Source: DASWJZ01 sp963846475 (lineage in GTDB: Bacteria; Pseudomonadota; Alphaproteobacteria; Rhizobiales; Afifellaceae). From it: DNA of 64,000 bases. Below are positions 51,046 to 59,405 of the stretch, piece after piece. Position 1 is the stretch's first letter. Each line of letters opens with the position of its first letter. Where the stretch lies: positions 930,001-994,000 of the forward strand of contig CAWJVZ010000004.1 in NCBI GenBank assembly GCA_963846475.1. The letters run 5' to 3'. Position numbers and translations under genes: made by a program. Below the pieces are notes generated by a model. The model did not search any database and was not told the DNA's origin. It saw nothing but the letters and a program-made list of their open reading frames with translations.

Positions 51046-51437
51046 GGGCCGCGCGCGATGATCGTCAGCAGCGCCGTCGCCCACAGCAGGTGCTCGGGCC
51101 AGCCGGAGGGATAGACGAAGAGCTGGATCACCGCCGTCATGCCGAGGAGCGCCAGCGCCGACAGCCGCGAGGCGAGTCCGAGGACCAGGAGCACGGGAAA
51201 GACGTGCTCGGCCGTCGTCGCCAGATAGGCGGCGACGTCGGGCGGCAGCAGCGGCACCTTGTACTCCTCGCGGAAAAGATAGAGGGCGGTGTCGTTGAGG
51301 TGAAAACCTTCCACCTTGGTCTGGCCGGAGCGCCAGAACAAAGTCGCCGCGGCGACGCGCGCCACGGCCGACAAAAAACTTTGCGGGATGCGGTCCGCGA
51401 GGGACCGGCCGGCATCCAAGAGAGCAATGGGCGACAT
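50979..51437 (-). CDS. DoxX-family membrane protein (second)
   Basis: The 152-residue DoxX protein has the family start (FLSAVARVAAATLFWRSGQTKVEGF) and four membrane helices including EHVFPVLLVLGLASRLSAL and LGMTAVIQLFVYP. It resembles the DoxX proteins that follow DUF2063 genes in many proteobacterial bufferin-like loci, but here it lies 5 kb away. The ATG at 51437 is chosen because it opens the conserved part. The end is duplicated upstream. Confidence 0.82.
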   Translation of the reverse strand: MSPIALLDAGRSLADRIPQSFLSAVARVAAATLFWRSGQTKVEGFHLNDTALYLFREEYKVPLLPPDVAAYLATTAEHVFPVLLVLGLASRLSALALLGMTAVIQLFVYPSGWPEHLLWATALLTIIARGPGVLSLDHLIWRANAPAPALAR

Positions 51438-51620
51438 CGGGGTCTCCTGCTGTCGAAGTGGCGCCATTCATGTCGACGGCGTGGTGCCGCATTGAGCATG
51501 CCCGCCCGTCATTATGGAAATGCCGGTCCTCCATCGTAACAATAGCGGAAAACTATGCCGGTTTTGCTGGCTTTAGGCGCCGCGCTCCGGGATGATCGAA
51601 ATACTCCCGGAGGTCGCATT

Positions 51621-53677
51621 TTGCGCATCGGCGTCCGCCTCGCCCTTTCCCTCTTCGCCATCGGCTCCATCGCGCTCAGCGTCGGCGCCGTGCACCTCCT
51701 GTGGTCGCGGACCGCGGAATCGACCAGCCGCTCGCTGGTGGAGACGATCAATGGCCAGATCGTCGGCGCGGTGGAGCAGGAGCTTGAGCAGATCGCGGCG
51801 CAGGCCCGCGCCGCGCACGGCGCCATCCGCACGCTCTTCTATCAGAACGTCCTCGACAGCCGCGAAGCCGACAAGCGCGAATTCGTCTTCCTGGCGCAGC
51901 TGCAGGCGCAGGAGCGCATTCTCGTGGGTCGTCTTCGGCTGGCCGAACGGCGATTTCTTCGCCTCGCACAAGATCGGCGACTCGAAATCGAGATGGTCGA
52001 GGTCGCGGAGATGGAAGGCAGCCGCCAGCGCCGCACCGACCGCTACAAGGTGGTGATCGGCGATATCCAGTTCGAGGAGCGGCGCTTCGAGCCGTCAAAT
52101 TTCGAGGCGACGGCGCAGCCCTGGTACGAGGTGGGCTTTGCGACGGAAGTGCCGCGCTGGACTCTACATCACCGAGCATCCGAACGGCACGCATCCCGCG
52201 CTCGCCTTCACCGGGCCCGTCGACGTCTACACCAGGCGCGTCGGCGTGCTCGCCATCATGATCCAGCACGAGCGGCTGTCGCGCTTTCTTGCCGGGCTGG
52301 CGGTGGGGCGGACCGGCTCCGCCTTCATCCTGAGCGCCGACGGACGGGGCGATCGCCGTGCCCGATGCGGAGGCCGACGAGACGATGGGCGCCGACTTCG
52401 TCAACCAGCCGCTGCTGCCCGTCGCGAGGGGCGCGCTCGCACGCGCGGCGCCGCCGCCCGGCAGCCGCCCGGCAGCGCCCGGCGCCATGCGGCATGTCCA
52501 CGACGGCGCCGCCTATGCGGTGACGCTGACGCCGCTTGCCTTCTCCGACTGGGTGCTGGCCACAGTGATCCCCGAGGCGGAATTCTTGGGGCCGGTGGAG
52601 GCGACGACGCGGCGCCTCGCCATCGGCATCGCCGTCGGCTTCGTGCTGTTCGCCGGCCTCTCCGTCGCGCTGGCGCGCCAGCTCATCGCGGCGCCGCTGG
52701 CGACGGTCGCCGGCGAGCTCGCGCATGTCGAGCGCTTCGACCTCGCAAAAGTGCGGCGGCATGCGTCGCGCCTCAGCGAGATCGACGCCCTTTCCGATGC
52801 GATCGCCCGCATGGCGTCCGGGCTCGCCGCCTTCGGAAAATACCTGCCGGCGGATCTGGTGCGGAGCCTCGTCGCCGAGGGGATCGACGCGAAGCCCGGC
52901 GGCGTGCATCGCGACATCACGATCTTCTTCGCCGACATCGCCGGCTTCACCGGGCTCTCCGAGCGCCTCGGCGACAGGATCGTGCCGCTCCTCGGCGCGT
53001 ATCTCGACACCCTGTCGCGGGCCATCGCGGCGCATCACGGCACCGTCGACAAGTTCATCGGCGACGCCGTGATGGCCTTCTGGGGCGCGCCGGCCGACAA
53101 TCCGCGCCATGCGCTCGATTCGTGCCGCGCGGCGCTGGCGTGCGTCGCGGCGTTGCGCGAGGCCGTCCTCTGCGACGATGTCGGCGCGCCGCTCGGCATG
53201 CGCATCGGCATCAACTCCGGCCGCGCGCTGGTCGGCAACATCGGCTCCGACACGCGCCTCAACTACACCGCCATCGGCGACACCGTGAACATCGCCAGCC
53301 GGCTGGAGGGCGTCGCCAAGTCCTACGGGGTCGGCATCGTCATCGGCGAGAGCACGCGGCGGAGCGCAGGCGATGCCATCGTCGTCCGCGAGCTCGACCG
53401 CATCGCCGTGCTCGGGCGGGCCGAGGGCATCGCCATCTTCGAGCTGCTCGGGCTCGCCGAAGACGGCCCGCCGCCTGCCTGGGCCGGCCTCTACGAGAGG
53501 GGCCTGGCGGAATACCGCCGCAGAAACTTCTGCCGCGCAATCGAGCTTTTCACCGCGGTCGTGGCCGCCAGGGGCAGCGACCCGCCCGCCGCCCGAATGA
53601 TCGAGCGATGCCGGCAATTTGCGGCAAATCCGCCCCCGGCGGAATGGGCCGGCACGACGGCGCTCGACACCAAGTAA
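51621..53677 (+). CDS. Membrane class III adenylate/guanylate cyclase (four frameshifts)
   Basis: An N-terminal helix (VRLALSLFAIGSIALSVGAVHLL) leads to an extracellular sensor of about 280 residues, a second helix (LAIGIAVGFVLFAGLSVALA), and a class III cyclase domain (DITIFFADIAGFTGLSERLG, HHGTVDKFIGDAVMAFWGAP, MRIGINSGRALVGNIGS, LNYTAIGDTVNIASRLE). The metal aspartates and the nucleotide-binding segment are present. The sensor region shifts frame near 51918, 51985, 52161 and 52347, while the cyclase end is intact. A TTG at 51621 with GGAGG seven bases upstream is preferred over the ATG at 51555. Confidence 0.82.
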
Positions 53678-53787
53678 AACCGGCGGCGGCATAGCCTCGC
53701 CGCATGATCCCGATACGGCCTTTATATTTTTCGCACGGCGCGGCCTGAGCGAGATTGCCTCCCGACCTGAGGGGTTGGAGGAAGCTC

Positions 53788-55116
53788 ATGGCCGGGATTG
53801 CGATAAAGTGGCTGCCGCATGTCGTGATCGTCGGCGCCGGCTTCGGCGGCCTCACCGCCGCCAAGGCGCTCAAGAAAGCGCCGTATACGGTGACGCTGAT
53901 CGACCGCCACAATTACCATCTGTTCCAGCCGCTCCTTTACCAGGTCGCCACCGCGGCGCTGTCGCCGGCGGACATCGCCGCGCCGATCCGCGGAATCGTT
54001 CGCGACCAGGAAAATTGCAGCGTTGTGCTCGCAAAAGTGTCCGGCATCGACACCGCACGGCAGCGTGTGCTCACCGACCGCGGCCCGATCCATTACGACC
54101 ACCTGATCGTCGCGACCGGCGCCCGCCACGCCTATTTCGGCCACGACGAATGGGAGAATTTTGCGCAGGGCATCAAGAAGATCGAGGATGCTACGGCGCT
54201 CAGGCGCAAGATCCTGCTGGCCTTCGAGTTCGCCGAGACCGAGCAGCGGGCCGAAGAGCGGCGCCGCCTGCTCAGCTTCGTCATCGTCGGCGGCGGGCCG
54301 ACCGGGGTGGAGATTGCCGGGGCCGTCGCCGAGCTGGCGCGGAAGGCGCTCGCCGCCGATTTTCGCAACATCGACCCGCGCGACGCGCGCATCGTCCTCG
54401 TCGAAGCCGGCGAGCGGCTGCTCCCCTCGTTCGACCCAAAACTCTCGGAGAATGCGCGGCAGTCCCTGGAGGCGCTTGGGGTCGAAGTGCTGCTGAACAG
54501 CGCCGTCACGGAATGCGACGCTTCCGGCGTGGCGCTCGGCGACACCCGGATCGACAGCCGGACCGTGGTCTGGGCGGCCGGCGTGCGCGCCTCGGCGGCG
54601 GGCAAATGGCTGAACGCCAGGACCGACAGAGCCGGGCGGGTGATGGTCGGGCCGGACCTGAAAGTGCCGGGCTACCAGAACATCTTTGTCATCGGCGATA
54701 CCGCGCATGTCGCCGGCGAGGACGGCAGGGCCCTCCCCGGCGTCGCCACCGTCGCCAAGCAGCAGGCGCAATACGTCGCCTGGGCGCTGATGCAGAAATC
54801 GCTCGGGCTCGGCGTGACGCCATTCCGCTACAAGGACCCGGGGTCGATGGCAACGATCGGGCGGAAACGCGCCGTGGCCGAGATCGGCAAGCTGAAACTC
54901 AGCGGATTCCTAGCCTGGCTGCTGTGGTCGCTCGCCCACATCTATTTCCTCATCGGCTTCCGCAGCCGCCTGTCGGTGGCGCTCAGCTGGGCCTGGAGCT
55001 ATCTCACCTTCGAGCGCGGCTCGCGCCTGATCACCGGGCCCGACGAGGTCGTCGAACTGGCTGCGCCGCAGCCGGTGCCCGAGCGTAAGGTGCAGCCGCT
55101 CCGCGGCGCGGCATAG
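53788..55116 (+). CDS. ndh: Type II NADH dehydrogenase (NDH-2)
   Basis: The 442-residue flavoprotein has the FAD motif VVIVGAGFGGLTAAKALKK, the NADH motif FVIVGGGPTGVEIAGAVAEL and the second FAD contact IFVIGDTAHVAGEDGRALPGVA. The C terminus carries membrane-binding helices (LAWLLWSLAHIYFLIGFRSRL). It passes electrons from NADH to quinone without pumping protons. GGAGG lies nine bases before the ATG at 53788. It appears to be transcribed alone. Confidence 0.9.
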   Translation: MAGIAIKWLPHVVIVGAGFGGLTAAKALKKAPYTVTLIDRHNYHLFQPLLYQVATAALSPADIAAPIRGIVRDQENCSVVLAKVSGIDTARQRVLTDRGPIHYDHLIVATGARHAYFGHDEWENFAQGIKKIEDATALRRKILLAFEFAETEQRAEERRRLLSFVIVGGGPTGVEIAGAVAELARKALAADFRNIDPRDARIVLVEAGERLLPSFDPKLSENARQSLEALGVEVLLNSAVTECDASGVALGDTRIDSRTVVWAAGVRASAAGKWLNARTDRAGRVMVGPDLKVPGYQNIFVIGDTAHVAGEDGRALPGVATVAKQQAQYVAWALMQKSLGLGVTPFRYKDPGSMATIGRKRAVAEIGKLKLSGFLAWLLWSLAHIYFLIGFRSRLSVALSWAWSYLTFERGSRLITGPDEVVELAAPQPVPERKVQPLRGAA

Positions 55117-55217
55117 CTTACCCCACGCATTTTGGGTAATGGTTCTCAGCAACAGCTGAACAGCTTGAGCTCTCGTCCTTAATGTGATGCGCTCGGGAGG
55201 CCTCGGGGGGATCGGCC

Positions 55218-55694
55218 TTGACACTGGACATCTTCATCAGAAAATGGACCCATCCCAAATACCCGCCGGAGATGATCTCGTGTGAAGAGCTCCTGCGCGC
55301 GGAGGGTAGATTTGGTTTTTATTATCCGGTCGATTATAAGACAGCGGTCGAGCAGTTCGGCCTGCCTCATCTCACTATTGCTTTACTTGAGGCAGTAGTT
55401 GGGAGAGGCATTGACCTCGATTGCGTGATGGAATTCCTTAATCCAGAAGAAGCGATTACTGCAACATTGGCGTGGCGCAAAGTTGGGCTTCCTAGGAATC
55501 TCGTAGCATTCGCGAGCGATCCGAGCGGGCACTTGTTCTGCTTTGACGCTGACGAGTTGCATTCAGAAAGCACCGCAAGTTCGACGGTATGGTATTACGA
55601 TCACGATTTTAATACAGCAAGGACGGTTGCCCCGAGTTTCCTGGTTTGGATTGAAGCCTTCTGCGGCGTCGAACCTATGCCCAGCCAGGCATAA
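55218..55694 (+). CDS. SUKH (SMI1/KNR4)-family protein, possible orphan immunity protein
   Basis: The 158-residue protein has the SUKH pattern: FYYPVDYKTAVEQFG, a WRKVGLPRNLVAFASDPSGHLFCFDADEL core, and VWYYDHDF near the end, followed by an aromatic helix. SUKH proteins commonly neutralise polymorphic toxins, but no toxin gene is adjacent. The start is TTG at 55218. GC and codon use are well below the flanking genes, which points to transfer. Confidence 0.7.
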   Translation: MTLDIFIRKWTHPKYPPEMISCEELLRAEGRFGFYYPVDYKTAVEQFGLPHLTIALLEAVVGRGIDLDCVMEFLNPEEAITATLAWRKVGLPRNLVAFASDPSGHLFCFDADELHSESTASSTVWYYDHDFNTARTVAPSFLVWIEAFCGVEPMPSQA

Positions 55695-55698
55695 CCGG

Positions 55699-55733
55699 GC
55701 GCGCATCATAGCCGACCGTAGCGAAACGGGCGG
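55699..55733 (+). repeat. Partial copy of the 56.6-61.7 kb upstream element
   Basis: GGGCGCGCATCATAGCC followed by CCGTAGCGAAACGG matches the left half of the element before bdhA, including 17 identical flanking bases, but the right half (GGCATTTC) is missing. It lies just after the SUKH-family gene and may be a decayed or duplicated fragment. Confidence 0.5.
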
Positions 55734-55795
55734 CTGCGCGGTCGCGGGTGCCCTTAAGTAAACTGGAGTTAAGGACAGGATTGGCCCGGAGGAAC

Positions 55796-56068
55796 TCAAG
55801 GCCGCCGATTCTTCTGTGCCTTCCTGCACATTGCACTCACGTCGTCCCTGACACTCGGCCGCGCAGGCAGGCCGTCTACTCGCTCGAGGCCGCGCCCCTT
55901 GGCCCTTGTCTGCACGTCGATATAGTCAGCACAGGCGCCTGAGGCGGCAATCTTGTCAATGAGCTGTCGCGCGCATTCGGAGCGCTCTTCCTTGGTCAAT
56001 GCCGACCGGCACGGGAGGCGAGGCACGCACGCGAACGCGTGGGCGCCCTACATGGTTGACGCCTACCA
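55796..56068 (-). CDS. Doubtful small hypothetical protein
   Basis: The frame from the ATG at 56068 encodes 90 residues with FACVPRLPCRSALTKEERSE, CARQLIDKIAASGACADYI and SVRDDVSAMCRKAQKNRR. The pattern looks protein-like and rich in cysteine, but there is no clear ribosome binding site and no known family. It is the only candidate gene in the stretch 55695-56156. Confidence 0.3.
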
Positions 56069-56156
56069 TTAGCGGCTACCTACTCAGGCTCGCGGCGCTG
56101 CCGAGTTGGAACTGAGTCTACAGCGAGCCGGTTCTCCTACGGAGGAGCCCCGGCCC

Positions 56157-56417
56157 ATGAACAAATATGTCATCCTGGGAGCGTCCTTGCTGGTGGCGGC
56201 AATCGTCGCTCTGATCGTGCCGATGTGGGTGGCCACCAGCGGAATGGGCCTCCCGGCTGCGGGCTGGGGCGCAATCGTCCTGATGATCATCTTCTGCTTT
56301 GGGCTCGGCGGCGGCCTGATGTTCCTGATCTTCTACAGCGCGCGTCGAGGTCACGACGATAGCGCTCATTTCGGTGCGACGGAGCGCACGCCGTCGGGTC
56401 GGGACCCGCTGCCTTAG
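56157..56417 (+). CDS. Small two-helix membrane protein
   Basis: The 86-residue protein has two long hydrophobic helices (VILGASLLVAAIVALIVPMWV and WGAIVLMIIFCFGLGGGLMFLIFY) and a charged tail. GGAGGAG sits nine bases before the ATG. No family is recognised. After it, 56418-56604 holds a short fragment of the palindromic repeat type (CTCCCCACGAGGGGGA, 56573-56588) but no gene. Confidence 0.6.
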   Translation: MNKYVILGASLLVAAIVALIVPMWVATSGMGLPAAGWGAIVLMIIFCFGLGGGLMFLIFYSARRGHDDSAHFGATERTPSGRDPLP

Positions 56418-56604
56418 AACAGCGGATCCAGCTAGTCGTGGCGGCACCCTGCTGAACGCCGCTCGCACCGAGCCTTCTGGTCACCGCCTCGATAAGCTGG
56501 GACAAAGTGTAGGGCTTCGGCAGGAAATCCGAATCTTGAACGAATAGCGCGTTCGTCCGCTCCGCAGCCACCTCCCCACGAGGGGGAAGGCTTGGGCGCG
56601 CATC

Positions 56605-56644
56605 ATAGCCCGGCCGTATCGAAACGGCAGCAACCCGGTATTTC
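56605..56644 (+). promoter_or_regulatory. Shared 40-bp element, copy 1 (before bdhA-patatin)
   Basis: ATAGC, eight bases, ATCGA, fourteen bases, GGTATTTC. It ends 66 bases before the bdhA ATG. The same layout recurs before the cupin, DUF302 and second patatin genes at nearly the same distance. Confidence 0.7.
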
Positions 56645-56710
56645 CGCCTCGAAAAAGAAAGCGGGAGAGTCCGCCCAACAGCCCGGGAGAGGGCGCACGG
56701 AGGATTTTCC

Positions 56711-57535
56711 ATGAACGTGAACGTCATGCCGCAGGCGGCGACGGCCGCCAGGGCGCTGGAGGGCAAGGTCGCGATCGTCACCGGCTCGACCAGCGGCATC
56801 GGTCTCGGCATCGCCCGCGGCCTCGCCGCTTCGGGCGCGTCGATGATGCTGAACGGCTTCGGCAGCACCGCCGAGATCGAGAAGGTGGTCGACGAGCTCG
56901 AAATGTCCTGCGCCGTGCCCGTCGCCTATTCGGGCGCCGACATGTCGAGCCCGTCATCGATCGAGACCATGGTGGCGATGGCGCTGAAGCGGTGGGGCCG
57001 CGTCGACATCCTCGTCAACAATGCCGGCATCCAGCACGTCGCGCCGCTCGAAGCCTTTCCACCGCAGAAATGGGACGCCATCCTGGCGATCAACCTTTCC
57101 TCCGCCTTCCACACGACGCGGCTGGTGCTGCCCGGCATGCGCGCAAGAAAATGGGGCCGCATCGTCAACGTCGCCTCGGCGCACGGCCTGGTCGCCTCGC
57201 CGTTCAAGTCCGCCTACGTCGCCGCCAAGCACGGCATGGTCGGGCTGACCAAGGTGACCGCGCTGGAGACCGCGGAAGACGGCATCACCTGCAACGCCAT
57301 CTGCCCCGGCTATGTCTGGACGCCGCTGGTGGAGGCGCAGATCGAGGACCAGGCCAGGTCGCACGGCATCGAGCGCGAGAAGGTGATCCGCGACGTGCTC
57401 CTGAAGAACCAGCCGAACAAGCGTTTTGCCACCGTCGAGGAGATGGCGGCGCTGGCGGTGTTCCTGGCGAGCGACGCCGCGGCGTCGATCACCGGCACGG
57501 CGCTGCCGGTCGACGGCGGCTGGACCGCGCATTGA
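56711..57535 (+). CDS. bdhA: 3-hydroxybutyrate dehydrogenase (SDR family)
   Basis: The 274-residue short-chain dehydrogenase has the cofactor motif VTGSTSGIGLGIA, NNAGIQHVAPLE, the catalytic Ser and YxxxK in NVASAHGLVASPFKSAYVAAKHG, and the CPGYVWTPLVE segment typical of D-3-hydroxybutyrate dehydrogenases. It oxidises 3-hydroxybutyrate to acetoacetate in poly-hydroxybutyrate turnover. A patatin gene follows after ten bases, so the two form an operon under the first shared element. Confidence 0.88.
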   Translation: MNVNVMPQAATAARALEGKVAIVTGSTSGIGLGIARGLAASGASMMLNGFGSTAEIEKVVDELEMSCAVPVAYSGADMSSPSSIETMVAMALKRWGRVDILVNNAGIQHVAPLEAFPPQKWDAILAINLSSAFHTTRLVLPGMRARKWGRIVNVASAHGLVASPFKSAYVAAKHGMVGLTKVTALETAEDGITCNAICPGYVWTPLVEAQIEDQARSHGIEREKVIRDVLLKNQPNKRFATVEEMAALAVFLASDAAASITGTALPVDGGWTAH

Positions 57536-57545
57536 GGAGGCGGCG

Positions 57546-58607
57546 ATGAACGTCCATCCGGGGATCCTGGAGCGGCCGCAGCCGGCGCTCGCGGCCGAGA
57601 CGAAGATTGTGAACCTTGCTTTGCAGGGGGGCGGCGCGCACGGCGCCTTTGCCTGGGGCGTGCTGGACCGGCTCCTGCAAGACGAGCGGATCTCGTTCGA
57701 GGGCATTAGCGCAACCAGCGCCGGCGCGGCCAACGCAGCCGTGCTCGCCTACGGCATGGCGATCGGCGGGCGCGACGGCGCCAGGAAGGCGCTCAAGACG
57801 TTCTGGCGCCGCGTCGCCCGTTCGGCGGCGTTCTCGCCGATACAGCCCTCGCCGTGGGACCGGCTGACGCACAACCACGGGCTCGACAACTCGCCAGCCT
57901 ATCTCGTGCTCGACGTGCTGACGCGGCTCTTCTCGCCGTACCAGCTCAACCCGCTCAATTTCAATCCGCTGAAATCGGTGCTGCAGGACGTCGTCGACTT
58001 CGAACGGCTGCGGCAGGATTGTCCCGTAAAACTGTTCCTGTCGGCGACGAATGTGCGCACCGGCAAGGTAAAGGTGTTCACCGGCGATGAAATCACGGTG
58101 GATGCGGTGCTCGCCTCGGCCTGCCTGCCCTTCCTCTACCAGGCCGTGGAGATCGACGGCGAGCATTACTGGGACGGCGGCTATATGGGCAACCCGGCCA
58201 TCTTCCCGCTCATCTACGATTGCGACAGCGCCGACGTGGTGATCGTCCACATCAACCCGGCGGAGCGGCCGGAGGTGCCGACGACGGCGCGCGACATCAT
58301 GAACCGCATCAACGAGATCAGCTTCAATTCCTCGCTCATGCGGGAGATGCGGGCGATCTCCTTCGTCACCCAGCTCGTCGACGACGGGAAGCTTGCGCCC
58401 GGCGAAGCGAAGCGCTTGCGCATCCATTCCGTCGAGGCGGAGGATTTCATGCGCGGCCTGGGGGTCAACTCCAAGCTCAACCCCGACTGGGAATTCCTGA
58501 CGCACCTGCACGAGATCGGCCGCGCCCGCGCCGACGAATGGCTGGACGCGGCCTTCGACCGGCTTGGCATCGATTCCAGCATCGACATCCGCGCCAAGTA
58601 TCTGTGA
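57546..58607 (+). CDS. Patatin-like phospholipase (first)
   Basis: The 353-residue patatin-fold hydrolase has the oxyanion motif ALQGGGAHGAFAWGVLDRLL, the nucleophile in SATSAGAANAA and the second dyad residue in YWDGGYMGN. The elbow is A-T-S-A-G, where the family usually has G-x-S-x-G; the serine and last glycine are kept. These enzymes release fatty acids from lipids. The coupling to bdhA suggests a role at polymer granules or in lipid turnover during carbon-store use, which is inference. GAGGAGG precedes the ATG at 57546. Confidence 0.85.
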   Translation: MNVHPGILERPQPALAAETKIVNLALQGGGAHGAFAWGVLDRLLQDERISFEGISATSAGAANAAVLAYGMAIGGRDGARKALKTFWRRVARSAAFSPIQPSPWDRLTHNHGLDNSPAYLVLDVLTRLFSPYQLNPLNFNPLKSVLQDVVDFERLRQDCPVKLFLSATNVRTGKVKVFTGDEITVDAVLASACLPFLYQAVEIDGEHYWDGGYMGNPAIFPLIYDCDSADVVIVHINPAERPEVPTTARDIMNRINEISFNSSLMREMRAISFVTQLVDDGKLAPGEAKRLRIHSVEAEDFMRGLGVNSKLNPDWEFLTHLHEIGRARADEWLDAAFDRLGIDSSIDIRAKYL

Positions 58608-58640
58608 AGCGCACGCCCAAAATTCCTCCCCCGGAAGACT

Positions 58641-58675
58641 GCGCCCGAAAGCTTCGGCTTCCTGGCGCTTTTTTT
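58641..58675 (+). terminator. Rho-independent terminator after the first patatin
   Basis: GCGCC (58641-58645) pairs with GGCGC (58664-58668), with a smaller CGAAAGCTTCG hairpin inside, and seven T residues follow. It closes the bdhA-patatin operon and isolates the next shared element. Confidence 0.7.
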
Positions 58676-58716
58676 GGCTCTGCGGCCAGTCGAGCCGAGC
58701 TTCGTCACGCCCCCTT

Positions 58717-58756
58717 ATAGCTCCGCGCTATCGATTTGAGCGGCAATCGGCATTTC
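58717..58756 (+). promoter_or_regulatory. Shared 40-bp element, copy 2 (before cupin)
   Basis: ATAGC, eight bases, ATCGA, fourteen bases, GGCATTTC, followed by AGTTC. It ends 72 bases before the cupin ATG and lies directly after a terminator, so it must belong to the cupin promoter region. Confidence 0.7.
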
Positions 58757-58828
58757 AGTTCGGCAGCCTGACCTTGGATCATCTCTGCCATGCCGCACCC
58801 CTTACCCGGCGGCACAGGAGAATGGACC

Positions 58829-59311
58829 ATGTTGAACTTTGCAAAATCCCGGAGCCTGCGCGGCTCTTTGCTGGCCGCCGGCCTTTTCGCCCTGATGGGC
58901 GGCGCGGCGATGGCCGGCGAATGCCCGGCCGACCAGATGGGCGTCGACGTGACCATGCCCGGCGCCACCGAGCCGGCCGGCGTGACCGACAATGTGCTCG
59001 GCTCGATCGACCTCGGCCAGGAGATGCTGAAGGCGGAGGGCCGGAAATTCCGGCTGCGCCAGCTCGTCATCGAGCCGGGCGGCGTGGTGCCCTGGCACAG
59101 CCATGCCGACCGGCCGGCGATCATCTACATCGTCAGCGGCACGGTCGAGGAATATGCCAGCAATTGCGCCGTGCCGATCGTCCACAAGGCCGGCGATGTC
59201 GCCCCGGAGACGCAGGCGACCTCGCACTGGTGGAAGAACACCGGCAGCGAAACCGCGGTGCTGCTTTCCGCCGACATCCTGCACGACGAGACCGACGCCA
59301 ACACGATGTGA
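58829..59311 (+). CDS. Exported cupin-domain protein
   Basis: A signal peptide (LRGSLLAAGLFALMGGAAMA) precedes a single cupin barrel: FRLRQLVIEPGGVVPWHSHADRPAIIYIVSGTVEEY, where the HxH-type residues bind a metal, and SHWWKNTGSETAVLLSADI as the second motif. The 160-residue protein probably acts in the periplasm. AGGAG lies about eight bases before the ATG at 58829. The ligand is unknown. Confidence 0.78.
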   Translation: MLNFAKSRSLRGSLLAAGLFALMGGAAMAGECPADQMGVDVTMPGATEPAGVTDNVLGSIDLGQEMLKAEGRKFRLRQLVIEPGGVVPWHSHADRPAIIYIVSGTVEEYASNCAVPIVHKAGDVAPETQATSHWWKNTGSETAVLLSADILHDETDANTM

Positions 59312-59330
59312 GCGGCGTCTGGCGCGGCGC

Positions 59331-59360
59331 GGAGCGTGACGCACCTCCCCGTCACGCTCC
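59331..59360. other. Perfect hairpin GGAGCGTGAC/GTCACGCTCC between cupin and MFS genes
   Basis: A ten-base perfect inverted repeat with a ten-base loop lies 20 bases after the cupin stop and 45 bases before the MFS start. Without a T run it may be a weak terminator or an operator for the transporter. Confidence 0.5.
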
Positions 59361-59405
59361 GTCCGCGCGTCCGCAAATCCCCTTCCGCAAACGACGGACC
59401 GCCCC

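Noticed and set aside
52325..53692. A 455-residue minus-strand ORF opposite the cyclase
   Set aside because: It is an antisense shadow of the class III cyclase domain, whose catalytic motifs are unmistakable on the plus strand.
53689..53730. A possible further copy of the 40-bp element before ndh
   Set aside because: ATAGC is present, but the second block reads ATGAT and the GGCATTTC block is missing, so it does not meet the pattern.
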